A stretch of DNA of 64,000 nt. It comes from Plasmodium coatneyi (Eukaryota > Apicomplexa > Aconoidasida > Haemosporida > Plasmodiidae). The stretch spans positions 1,054,001-1,118,000 of the forward strand of contig NC_033563.1 of NCBI RefSeq assembly GCF_001680005.1. Direction: 5' to 3'. Shown one piece after another: positions 1-10,244 of this stretch. The notes beneath the pieces are model-generated. The model saw nothing but the letters and a program-made list of their open reading frames with translations, was not told where the DNA came from and did no database searches. Both the position numbers and the translations under genes were made by a program. Within the stretch, counting starts at the first letter, position 1; each line of letters opens with the position of its first letter.

Positions 1-2179
1 CATTTATGTATGTGTATTTTTATATATATTTTATTATTTATATTATACTGTAGATAAAATATTACATACATATGGACTCATCCATACGAAATATGGAATA
101 ATCCCTCATACTTCTCCTACCGGTGCCATTGTTCAAATGTGTATATACTTTTCTGTATATAGCGAATTTGTGTTAAAATTTGTTCTCTATATATTAATGA
201 AGAACATATGTGCAACAATTACTCTCGATCAATGATTATGAGCGTGTATATATCAAATTCTTATTCACTCCCTTTCAGTAATACATATTGCTTCAATTTT
301 CTTAAAAAATGATTGTACATTCTATGCTGGGATGAAATTATCATAAGCACATAGTTAGAGAATAAATAAGAATAGATGTACTCAAATATGAAAATAAGGT
401 CAGAGGGCGAATTCGGGGTGTGTGTGAAACTGTTATGCACATTTCTCTTTATGCATTTATTTTATACTATTGCATAACATGTTTCGTTACCTATAACATT
501 ATATTATTATTTACATGCCTTCATTATTGTGTATACAAGAATTCAATTCTTTATAACAGAAATTTCTATTCACACATTTTTAATTCATGCTTTTCTGCCA
601 TTTAAAGTGATAATTAAAAATTCATAACATACGTATTATACAATTCCTAGTTACATAGCACCTTATCTCCTTTTCCAGAAATGTGTACATTTACGTATAC
701 TAACGTTAACTGCAATACAACCTTCCCTCTGTTTATAACTGTTCAATAATAATAATTTGTGCTTCCCTATTTCTTCTTCTTTTTTTTTTTTTTTTTCTTT
801 TGATGATCAGTATATTATAAATAGTACATTCCTATAATATATATATATATGCATTGTGTACTACTTAAGCTACTCCTTCCCTCATTCACTCTATATTATA
901 TGTTCACATATATTAATGTGCCCCCGAATATATTTTTCCTTTTCCATCCTCTTTCAGCGTAAAACTAGGTTCGATTGACAGCAATGCGCACATCCTTCCC
1001 CCTTTTTTTTTTTTCCCCCTTGTGTATATCATATTAGCATATATATTAATGTTTATATATATATATAATAATCATTATTATCCTAACAAGTAGTTATTGT
1101 AATATGCAGTTATAAATCAGGAATAATGAAATGTAGTCTACACTTGTATGCACATATAATATTTTTTCTTCCGAGAAAGTTCGGCGCCGTGACAGAATAA
1201 TGGTTTGCACATGTACGAAAACGGATAAGTGTGGTTCTTGCATACCCGCGTCTGAGTCTTATGGGGTTTACACTTCAGTTATTTTATATATTACTCCCTA
1301 TTTTCATTTATTTACATAAGTATAGTGTTACATAGTGTTATATATAACTCCACAGAAGGCCCCTTGGAGATTATTTATTAATGGAGGGGAAAAATTTTGG
1401 AACACACGGACATCCCCTTTTCCCACTTATATACATATATTTTTGGGAATGAATTTTTTCCCCCCCTTCCCGTTACCTGTTAATATATTTGTGATAATAC
1501 TTACTCACCTATTGTATTTTTTTTTTGTATTTGTTGTGTACATTTTTTTGTATATATGTTCCACATATATTTAGGAATATATATATTATACCGACTTACA
1601 TGAGTGAGTAAGTATAGGACCCTCATTCCATAATACTGTGTACTTTAGTTATTTTGTATGTAGACGTATTTATATGCACAATTTGTAAATTCCATCCTCC
1701 CACATACATATATATGCGAGAGATAATCCCTTTATATAATAATCATAATCATCATCATCATGGTTATCCTCCTCATCCTCCATATATAGGAATAAGTGGG
1801 TAGTGCTCTTTCTATATTTCGGTCTAGTAGCGTTCAGCAGCACCGTATCGCTCATATACGAAATACTCCTCCCTCCATCCATAAGCATGCATTTTTTATA
1901 GAGAATTACGGGGTATATAGGAATACAGTTCATTATAGGGTGCGCACACAATGCACTAAACATTGCGCATTAGATACCTATTACGCGTATAACACAGTCC
2001 CCTAAGGGGGGTGTACGCACTTATGTACAGAGTAGTAATACATGTAAGTAAGCTTCATGACACCATTCCTGGTAACTACCAATACATATATATATATAGA
2101 AGAATATGATACCTATGTTATTAATAACAACGCTACGTTCCATCACGCTTACCATTACAGTGTGTGTTCATATATGAAA

Positions 2180-2545
2180 GAGAGTGGGTGGGTGAGTGGG
2201 GGGGAAGAAAGGTTCTTAGAGTGGTGGTAGATGGAAGGAAGGTTGTTAGGTGGGTTGTTAGGGGTGATTTGTGGTAGGTGGTTTGTTAGGTGGTTGGTGG
2301 AAGGAAGGTTGTTAGAGTGCGTGCAAGGAAGAGTGTTAGGGGAAGAAGATGGGTTGTTAGATGGTAGGTGAGTTGTTAGGGGTGGTAGGTGGAAGGGAAG
2401 GTTGCGTTAGGGGTGGTTGGTGGAAGGAAGGGATGTTAGGTGCGTGGTAGGTCGTTTAGAGTGGTAGGTGGGTTGTTAGGTGGTTGGTGGTAGGTGGAAG
2501 GTTGTTAGGGGTGGTTGGAGGATTGTGTTAGGGGTGTTAGAATGA
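2180..2545. repeat. G-rich degenerate repeat array (GGTTGTTAGG/GGTGG type)
   Basis: About 365 bases are made of irregular repetitions of GGTTGTTAGG, GGTGGTAGGTGG and GGTTGGTGGAAGG on the plus strand, almost without C. The strong G/C strand asymmetry and many GG/GGG runs make G-quadruplex formation possible. A shorter copy of the same motif lies at 3290-3345. Reverse-complement copies lie at 3463-3505 and inside intron 2 of the kir gene (about 5575-5600). I infer a variant-gene-associated intergenic repeat family. Confidence 0.75.
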
Positions 2546-2546
2546 A

Positions 2547-2572
2547 GGGTTCGGGGTTTAGGTTTTAGGGTT
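2547..2572 (+). repeat. Interstitial telomere-like sequence
   Basis: Directly after the G-rich array come three near-perfect heptamers, read as GGGTTCG, GGGTTTA and GGTTTTA, followed by GGG. Plasmodium telomeres are built from GGGTTTA/GGGTTCA. Interstitial copies of telomere repeats near variant genes are known from P. knowlesi. The copy number here is too small to be a telomere end. Confidence 0.6.
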
Positions 2573-3462
2573 GTTTTATGTTATGGATGAACAATATGGC
2601 CTGTTACTTACCCAAGGGGGGGTAGTACACGCGAAGGATGTGAAAAAGAAAAAAAAGAAAAAAAAAGGAATAAGGTGGTTATGGAAGGAAAAAAAGAAAG
2701 AATGAAAAAAAAGAGAGAAGAAAGAAAGAAGGAGAAGGGTGCATTAGTATGTAAGATATAGTGTGGATGGAGGGGGGGTAGAAAGAAAATAGGTGAAAAG
2801 GTCGTCCGAGAACACGATGCATGCATCTAATATGAAGTGTTCGTATTGTATATATTAGAGCTCGGTAAGGAAAATATTGGGGGGAGGGATGGCGTTGGTA
2901 TTTATCAGGCAACAAGGAGGAGCAGCAGCAGCCGAGGGAGGGGGGCGGTAAAAATGTAATTACACTGGCACTAATCAACCATAAGCGGAAAAAAGGAGTA
3001 TGCGCACCCCTCCCACCCCCTACCATGTATAGAGAGAAAGTGTGACGGAAGCACAGCAGTACTATGAAAAGCGGTGCGCAATGCATGAGCAGCTCGGTTG
3101 CTGTTACATACATATACATACATATATATATACATATATATTTGTATATATATATATGTACACAATTTAGTAGAGATCCCCCATTCCTTTCCTTCTGCGC
3201 GTGTTTCATGCGTAGTTAATTTTTATCCAATAAATTTAAGCTTATTCCGATGAGTACTAATAAATATGTACACACATGACCCCCCGTATGGTAGGTTGAT
3301 GGAAGGTTGTTAGTTGGGTGGTTGGTGGAAGGAAGAGGAGAAAGGAAGGTGTTCTCTTCTGCACATATATAGAATGAACCGCATACAATATATGAACTGC
3401 ATACAATATGTATGAACTGTGTACAGCACCACACAATATATATGTGTTCTAACAATATTTTA

Positions 3463-3505
3463 ATGATCTAACAACCCACCTACCACCTAACAACCATAAC
3501 ACCCC
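3463..3505 (-). repeat. Inverted copy of the GGTTGTTAGG-type repeat
   Basis: The stretch contains ACAACCCACCTACCACC followed by TAACAACC, the reverse complement of the G-rich motif seen at 2180-2545. It is therefore a short inverted copy between the array and the kir gene. Confidence 0.6.
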
Positions 3506-4066
3506 GCTCCTCCATTTAAGAATAGAAAAATAGAACATAGAATAAATAGCATATTCTGAAAAAATTTTTTCCTAAAGAACAAGGCAGTTTCGCGCAAGCC
3601 CCTTTCACTTCTATATATGTACATAATGAAGGGGAGTGTGCGTGCACAATGTAATTGGGAAGCATGCGTGCGTGTAATATACATAATAATAATAATGCAA
3701 TGTTCTGCAATGTTCTACAATGTGCTCAAAGAATAGCGTACGGAGAGAACTATCATATAATAGTGTAGTAAACAAATAAAGGAACTGTAAGAGGCATGTA
3801 GTGAACGAATCTAAAAGGAAGTGAAGGAAGGGAATGTGGTGGGTGTGAAAAGGGGTAGTAATGTGCTGCCTGTACACGCACATGTATTATAAATAAATAT
3901 ATATAGAATGGAACGAATTTTCCCTCCTTAACACAGTAAAAAAAGGGAGGGAGTGTATTCGTTTCTTCGTTTGTTTTGAGCGTTTGTAATCTTGTTTGTT
4001 CATTTCTTTGTTGTGTTTGTTTTGTTTGGTTTGTTTGTTTATTTGTGCTTGTTCGTTTGTTTGTTC

Positions 4067-4069
<3 letters not shown>

Positions 4070-4102
<33 letters not shown>
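4070..4102. repeat. TA dinucleotide microsatellite
   Basis: An almost pure (TA)n run of about 30 bases lies just upstream of the first kir exon and is probably in its 5' untranslated region or promoter. Confidence 0.85.
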
Positions 4103-4105
<3 letters not shown>

Positions 4106-4132
4106 GAAGAATATATAATTAAAGGGGGGAAA

Positions 4133-5812
4133 ATGGCACCAGGACAGGTAAGGAATGAAAAAGAAGGGAGCAGCGGAAAAAAAAAATATATTATCCTCCT
4201 TATTTAAAGTTCATCATTGAACATGTGTGCGTCCGACATCTTATATATAAATATATATGTACATGTATATATAGGTATATTAATGTGTACACGTATATAG
4301 GTATATATGTATATGTGTGTATATATGGAGTACATATGTTTACACTCTTCCTCCTTCCTTTGCCAACAATTATTCACATTTATAGAAAGTGGATTTGGGT
4401 AATTTACCTTCCAGTACCGACTACTACGAGAAATTCGGGATGGCAGATGAAAAGGAGTGTAATACCATAGGGGACAAGTATGACAAATTGAGGAAAGAAT
4501 TGGAAAGTAAATTAGAGGAGTACGACGGACTTCAGAATCAGGAGGGGCCTATCACGAAGGCTTATTGTTACGCATGTAAAAAGAAAGGGGAATATGTATC
4601 CAAGGAAGAGCAACCGAAGCCCGATGCTGATACACCTTGTCGTTTTTTCTATCATTGGATAGAGAAGTATGTCTTGCAGTACGCATCTGAGAGTAGTGTA
4701 TCGGCCGTAGTGGAAGCAATTTACGAAACGCTAGGAAGTTCTTTCAATGAAAATAAATGTAATGTGAAATACAGTGATGTTGACAAGAACAGGGACATTT
4801 TCAATAGTAGGAAAAGAGTATTCGATTTTTCTTATGACTATAAGGCTGTGAAGAAGTATTTGGAGCAAGGTGACCCCAAATGTAAAGGAGAGTGGCCGAG
4901 TTATCATGCGGAAGTTACTAATGCATGTGATGCTGCAAAGGAATATTGTGAGGGGACAGGTAGTAGTGATCCATATTGTACTGGTCCCTATCAGAAATAT
5001 AAAAGTATCTGTGATTCGAGCAAACTATCATCATTACAATGTACTGAACGCCCTACGGAAACTGTGCAGGTTGATGCACCACCTGATCCACAATCTGAAT
5101 CAACAACTGATCTGGAAACTACAGGGCTTGAAGGACCTCATGATCAATCACCTCAGGAAAGTGTTGTGGCTGTTGAACCTCCTATGAAGACCCAAGTGAT
5201 GGGACCTCCTGGACCCCATACAGTATCTACAATGACTGGGGACGGCCTGACACAACATGTAAGTAGTCATTTGGAAGCGACTCTCCCTATCTCTACAACC
5301 AGTACAGAAAGTACCAACAGCAGTGTCACCCCTGCTGCTGTTTCTGCTGCTGGTGGACTTGCAGCAATAGGAATACCAGCACTTGGATACTTTTTATATA
5401 AAGTAATACAATAATTACTATTATAGTGAAATTATATATAACAATAATAATAATCATTATTATTATTATTTCCTCCCTTATTTAAAAGGGAAAAAAAATA
5501 TATATAGAATGAACTGTATATAGTGCACTATATATAACACATATTTTTACACCCCTTCCTTTGCCCTTCCTTTCTTTCCACCCCTAACAACCTTTCTTCC
5601 CCCTTTTATTTTAGTACACTTCATTCTTTCCTAACATACATAACTTTTTTGGAAGCAATAGAAATAGAGGAAGCAACAGAAGGGGAAAGAGATCCATTAG
5701 GAGAGAATTGAACAGGTTCCCGGACGACGACGACTCTTCTACCGAATATGCAACTACAATTTCCATCACAGGCGATTCTACCACATTATATTCTGTCCCC
5801 TATATTAGATAA
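4133..5812 (+). CDS. kir: KIR/PIR-family variant antigen, three exons
   Basis: Three exons join in phase: 4133-4147 (MAPGQ, donor GTAAGG), 4386-5402 and 5615-5812, giving about 409 residues. Exon 2 encodes a Cys-rich soluble domain with many conserved-looking Cys and aromatic residues. A Pro/Thr/Ser-rich stalk follows (about residues 230-315), then one transmembrane segment (about 320-343, ending YFLYK). Exon 3 encodes a short basic then acidic cytoplasmic tail ending SVPYIR. This tiny exon, large exon, TM and tail layout is that of pir genes (kir in P. knowlesi, vir in P. vivax), which encode clonally variant proteins of infected red cells. No frameshift or internal stop is seen, so the gene looks intact. 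Reading straight through exon 2 would add only VIQ and stop, so the exon 2 donor at 5403 is inferred from exon 3 being open and family-like. The exact subfamily is uncertain. Confidence 0.85.
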
Positions 5813-6248
5813 GTTCCTTTCCTCAGTTCCTTCTTCCTCTCTCTCATTTTAAAGGAAGAAACAAATTATAAAAAAAAAAAAAAAAAAAAGGAAGTGTGAC
5901 AGCACACATTTCACGCGAAATGTGTCATATCACCTGAGTAAGGTCTGAATGGGCACAAATGGGGAAATGTAATTTTCGTGGCAGGCCCCTACCACCCCCC
6001 TCCGTCATTTTTTAAACCTGACCAATAAAACGCGGGTTTTGTAAAAATGGCATGTTGCGCAATTTTCTAGAATTTGGAAGAAGTATGACCTGTTCAGGCA
6101 AAATAAATGAGCAGACGGATGTATTAACAAAACGATGGTTTAGCAGAACGACGGATTAACAAAACAGAGAGGGTAGAGCTGCGGGGGTGGCAATGATAGG
6201 GGCAACCCCATTATTAAATAGCACTACCGAAAAGCTAATCACGCCGAG
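5813..6248. other. Convergent intergenic spacer between kir and the core
   Basis: This 436-base gap holds the 3' ends of two convergent genes. It contains a long poly(A) run at about 5871-5889 and nothing coding that I can see. It marks the passage from accessory to conserved core sequence. Confidence 0.7.
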
Positions 6249-8735
6249 TCACATTTCCACCTCGGCAGCTATGCTAATGTGATCACTGGGGTTTATGGGA
6301 GACAAGGTCCCCTTATATTTCTCGAAGTTTTCCTTGTCAATACCCTTCAGTACCCGTCTGACCTTAAGCCCCGGTGACAAAAAGATGTAATCCAAAACGT
6401 CAATAAAATTATTGTTCCAGTTGGTGTAAGCAATATCCCCCTTTTTATATGCGGAATATAATGGCAGGAATTTTTTCCTGTCCAAATGGGGGCCAATAAT
6501 TTTTTCATTATTATGCTCATTTTTTGAAAAGTCAAATAATGTTGGGTATTTATTCAAATCGTCATATTCCTTTTTAAACAATTTGCAGTTTATCCAAAGG
6601 TCCGAATCTGAATTTATGTCCTTTCCTTCGAGGAAGGAAAAAACCTCTGACTCGAAATTTGTATTGAAATCTCCATTTAGCACTACATACACCGTTTTTC
6701 CGAATTTCTGTTCATACTCTTTTTTGAGCGTTTCCAAAATGTGCAGTAAACTATACGACTGTAATGCTCTGATATGGCTAGCCAAACTGTGGAAATAAAA
6801 ATGTGTGTTTGCCACGAGAAATATATTTTGGCTGCTCCTGTGTGTGTAAATGCCAACCTGAAAAACGGTTTTAATTTCCCTGATGATTTCTTCAAGGTCA
6901 TTTCCCAAATTGATAAAGGCATCATATACACCCTTCAACTCTGGAAGTTTCACCACTTGGTTAAATTCATAATTTTTATACTCAATGAGGGCGAATTTTT
7001 TTTTATTAACAAATAAGGAACAGCCGTCATTTCCATGGCTGTTCTTTGGCTTGTACGAGGAATAAAACTCGTCATGTAGGTATACAGAGAAGAGGTTGGA
7101 ATGCAAATGTTCACTCACCTCTTGCAGGCAAATAATATCATAATCGTAACTGATATCATGAATTAGCAAATGCGATCTGTAATTCGTTTTCAGATAACAA
7201 GGGTCTATATTTTTAAACATATATTCCACGGCGTACTTCGTATTAGTATATATAGGTGCAAGAATGTTGTACGACAAAATGCGTAGTATGTTATCGCTGG
7301 AGTGTTCATCTGTCTTTAGCACCTTTTCAAAGTGGAGGTACCTTTCTCCTTTCCTTTTTAGTTCCTCCTCAAATTCGTTCGACAGCACTTCTATTTCATT
7401 CGTAACGTAAAAGAAGAAGGGCTTCTCCTTATTATATATAACGAGCTGAATTTTTTTGTTTGTGTCTTCCTTCCTAGGCTTGTAAAACAAATCGCGCGAT
7501 AGGATCACCTTCTTATCATGCGCATACGTCCAGTAGTGTACATACGAATGAAGGTCTTCCATGGGTGCATCCACGGGGATTATGGGGTGTCCGCTATACA
7601 CATCCATGGATATATAAATTTGCTTCAGGTCGTACAACCCTTTGAATACTTCTATTTTGTGCTCATTAATGAGGATGTAACTTAATTTGTCCACCACATT
7701 AATCAGCAGCGAGTTCTCCTCCACCACATTATTTTCCTTGTCAAAAAAGTGGATGTCATTTGGTGTGTCCTCCTCCTTCTCTATCGTGGAGTCATCCCCC
7801 GTGGGTTGTTCCACACTTTGGTTGTAGTTCTTACTTGGCGGCTTCTTTCTTTTTCTGTTCGCCTTTTTCATATTTAAAATTAGCCTATTTATCAACGACT
7901 TTACCGTCTCGTCTTTTTTCCTTAACAATTTGAATTCCCTAAAATGGAAGTACAGCTCTATGCTATATTCGTCACTTTCCGTTTCGTTTATTTTGAGGTA
8001 GCTGCAATTTTTTCTTATCTCTTCCAGTTGCTCCACGGTGAAAGGTTCTCTGCTTTGGCTACCGTGGCTGTTTTCTTCGCACACATCACCGTTCTTTGTT
8101 GCGTGGATCGACATGCCTGGCGATTTATTTACATTCGTCGAGATATCCGAGTGTGCATCGGTCTCTTGCTTTTGTTTATTTTCGTATTTTACCGCGGAAT
8201 CGCGCGCGGGCGCACTGCCCCCAGAGGCGCACATTTTGAGTAGCAGGAGGTGCTTTCTGCTGCGGGATGCGTGCTCAAGGGGGATGCTACCAATGGGGGT
8301 GCTACCAATGGTGGTGCTACCAATGGAGGTACTTCCACGGGGGGTTCTACGAACGCGGCCAGTAGCAATCGTGCTGCCGACCTCTCCCCAACTGGATTTC
8401 CCTAGCACCTTCCCCGAGTCTGCCGAAAGGACGTTCCCTTCTCCCTCCGTTTGGGGATGACGAAAAAACAACCTCGATCTGTTTGGAAAACCGTGAAAAG
8501 GCTTCGACAACAGGAACAGGACGGGGAACTTTCTCTTCCCTGCACATGCAGTGATTTCTCGTTTCACGGGATACCCGCTTTTCTCCCTCTGTTGTATTCT
8601 TGTTAACCTTGCATTTGGAACATATTTTATGGTTGCAACATTGCAAGATAAGCATGCTGCCACGCCTTTTCTGCAGGGCAAATGCAAAGATATGGTCAAT
8701 GCTGCTAGGCACATAAGTAAATTATGCCTTCTCAT
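6249..8735 (-). CDS. Endonuclease/exonuclease/phosphatase-family protein, CCR4/PDE12-like
   Basis: This single-exon gene encodes 828 residues. The C-terminal half carries the EEP fold found in CCR4 deadenylases, Angel and mitochondrial 2',5'-phosphodiesterase PDE12. The motifs run in order: SYNILAPIY (about residue 490), ICLQEV with the metal-binding Glu (about 531), NTHFYF, NGDFN (about 687) and the terminal PSDH (about 815). All the key catalytic Asp, Asn, Glu and His positions appear present, so it should be an active Mg-dependent phosphodiesterase acting on RNA 3' ends or 2',5'-oligoadenylates. The N-terminus begins with a hydrophobic stretch and a long basic low-complexity region, compatible with organelle targeting (inference). 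The region around residues 131-151 is a short repeat of STSIGSTTIGS type. Whether the substrate is poly(A) or 2',5'-linked RNA cannot be told from sequence. Confidence 0.85.
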   Translation of the reverse strand: MRRHNLLMCLAALTISLHLPCRKGVAACLSCNVATIKYVPNARLTRIQQREKSGYPVKREITACAGKRKFPVLFLLSKPFHGFPNRSRLFFRHPQTEGEGNVLSADSGKVLGKSSWGEVGSTIATGRVRRTPRGSTSIGSTTIGSTPIGSIPLEHASRSRKHLLLLKMCASGGSAPARDSAVKYENKQKQETDAHSDISTNVNKSPGMSIHATKNGDVCEENSHGSQSREPFTVEQLEEIRKNCSYLKINETESDEYSIELYFHFREFKLLRKKDETVKSLINRLILNMKKANRKRKKPPSKNYNQSVEQPTGDDSTIEKEEDTPNDIHFFDKENNVVEENSLLINVVDKLSYILINEHKIEVFKGLYDLKQIYISMDVYSGHPIIPVDAPMEDLHSYVHYWTYAHDKKVILSRDLFYKPRKEDTNKKIQLVIYNKEKPFFFYVTNEIEVLSNEFEEELKRKGERYLHFEKVLKTDEHSSDNILRILSYNILAPIYTNTKYAVEYMFKNIDPCYLKTNYRSHLLIHDISYDYDIICLQEVSEHLHSNLFSVYLHDEFYSSYKPKNSHGNDGCSLFVNKKKFALIEYKNYEFNQVVKLPELKGVYDAFINLGNDLEEIIREIKTVFQVGIYTHRSSQNIFLVANTHFYFHSLASHIRALQSYSLLHILETLKKEYEQKFGKTVYVVLNGDFNTNFESEVFSFLEGKDINSDSDLWINCKLFKKEYDDLNKYPTLFDFSKNEHNNEKIIGPHLDRKKFLPLYSAYKKGDIAYTNWNNNFIDVLDYIFLSPGLKVRRVLKGIDKENFEKYKGTLSPINPSDHISIAAEVEM
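8283..8342. repeat. 15-bp minisatellite inside the EEP gene
   Basis: Four tandem units of about 15 bases (GGTGCTACCAATGG type, the last diverged) lie in the coding sequence of the phosphodiesterase. On the minus strand they encode a Ser/Thr/Ile/Gly repeat in the variable N-terminal half. The unit length keeps the frame. Confidence 0.75.
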
Positions 8736-9640
8736 CTATAACGATTTGCTCAAGAATGGGTGTTTTTTTTTTTTCTTCTTTTTAATTTGTAGCTCTCTTC
8801 ATTTTTTTTGCGGTTTGCTTGTCCCTATTACTATTTAGCTGCGCTTATGTACATAATACCCCGCGTTGTGTGCTTATAGAAAGCGAGGTAGGCATTTCAT
8901 ATGGGTCCATCTCTTCAAAGAAGGGAGTTATTCCTTTTCACTATCGAGAAAGAAGGAAAGCAGAAATATTCTCTTCTGAACTGCTTTGAAAAATATAAAT
9001 GCCCCCCATTTTGTGGATCCTTCTTTTTTTAATATTTCAACCCTGTAGGGGCTGCAAAACGCAATTGCCACTGCTGCGTTATTTTATTTTATTTTTATTT
9101 TTTCCCGCCTTTTTTTGGGAAGCTAATTTGTTAAAAAACAAATTATGAACAGATTTTCAAAAAAAAAAAAAAAGAAAAAAAAAAGCTGATCTGTTCAGGT
9201 AATTTTTTACCCAACTAGCCATTTGAAGGGAAAGCATATGCCACAAAATTGAAGTGGCGCAATTGATGAGTAAGAGGACAAAGCGCAGGAAAAACAGGAA
9301 CAAGCGTGAAGGAAATTGTAACTCGTAATGGAGCATGTAATGGAGAACATAGAAACATTCCAGGTGTGACGGTAAGAAACCAATGAACAGATTGATGAAG
9401 GAACTTTGACATCAAGCCCAATAACGTTGTCGTCGTACGTATAACAACTGAGCGTAAGAGTAACTCGAAAGCGAGGATACATTTGGCGGGGAAGAAATGT
9501 AAACATAAAAAGAGAAAGCGCCACTCGTTGGAAGATTTGAAGTGGGAAAGCATTCCATTTTATCACCCTTATAACGTTGCAAGACGCGCAGCAACGGCTA
9601 TTATCACGTCTACCCCTCTCGCTACCACGACCGGCGCATC
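8736..9640. other. Divergent promoter region, EEP gene / E2 gene
   Basis: About 900 bases lie between two divergently transcribed genes, with poly(T) and poly(A) tracts at 8765-8775, 9080-9115 and 9160-9184. Short basic ORFs just upstream of the E2 start (for example near 9267 and 9483) look like upstream ORFs in the 5' leader rather than genes. Confidence 0.6.
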
Positions 9641-10244
9641 ATGTCAACGTTCGCTAGACGAAGGATAATTCAAGATTTAAACAAAATCAACAAGGATCAG
9701 AACAAAAGCTTTGAGGCCGCCCCATTCGCAGACAACATTATGTGTTGTCATGCAATCATTAGGGGCCCAGAAGATACCATATGGGAATGTGGCATTTTCC
9801 ATTTAATCATTAACTTTTCAGAAGAGTACCCCGTAAGTCCCCCCAAAGTAAAATTCCTGTCAAAAGTGTTTCACCCAAATATATACACCGATGGAAATAT
9901 TTGCCTGGATATTTTGCAAAACCAGTGGAGTCCCATTTATGATATAACTTCGTTACTGACGTCTATTCAGTCTTTGCTGAATGACCCGAACACGTCTTCC
10001 CCCGCGAATCCGGAGGCAGCTCGGATTTTTATTAACAACCGGAATATGTACAATAAGAGAGTCCTGGTAAGGCGAGCCTGTACATGAGAGTGTAACAGAG
10101 CATACGTATTTTCCACCGTTTTTTCCCCCCGTATGTCACTGCTACTCCATGTGAATTACATTTTTTTCTTTTTTTTTTTTCCTGAAGATGTGTGTGGAGG
10201 ATAGCTGGGAAATACCCAAATTTAACATGAACAGCTTCAGTTAG
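9641..10244 (+). CDS. Ubiquitin-conjugating enzyme E2, RAD6-like
   Basis: Two exons, 9641-10066 and 10188-10244, join in phase 0 and encode 160 residues. The protein starts MSTFARRR, very like RAD6/UBE2A. It keeps the HPN motif (residues 78-80) and places the catalytic cysteine at residue 88 in NICLDI, the same position as in RAD6. The second exon supplies the last helix (VEDSWE), equivalent to the VEKSW/VEQSW end of RAD6/UBE2A. An unspliced reading ends in RRACT and lacks this helix, which supports the intron. The family transfers ubiquitin to substrates such as histone H2B with RAD18/BRE1-type E3 ligases. The acidic tail of yeast RAD6 is absent, as in the human forms. Which E3 it serves in Plasmodium cannot be told from sequence. 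Confidence 0.9.

Larger units (their letters stand above)
1..4132. other. Gene-free accessory/subtelomere-like flank
   Basis: No convincing coding region is visible on either strand. The sequence is AT-rich with TA-dinucleotide and poly(T) runs. It carries a G-rich repeat field at about 2180-2545, a telomere-like motif at 2547-2572, and shorter repeat copies at 3290-3345 and 3463-3505. ORFs here are short, low in complexity and without recognisable domains. The region is best read as the 5' flank of the kir gene, of the kind that surrounds variant antigen genes in P. knowlesi-like species. Confidence 0.7.

Noticed and set aside
1670..1963. 97-codon minus-strand ORF with an acidic Asp-rich stretch, considered as a variant-antigen tail exon
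   Set aside because: The Asp run comes from a CAT/ATC simple repeat. There is no transmembrane partner exon, and the other strand has an equally long ORF.
2679..3209. 176-codon minus-strand ORF
   Set aside because: It is driven by purine-rich repeats on the plus strand and is Phe/Ser/Pro low-complexity with no domain.
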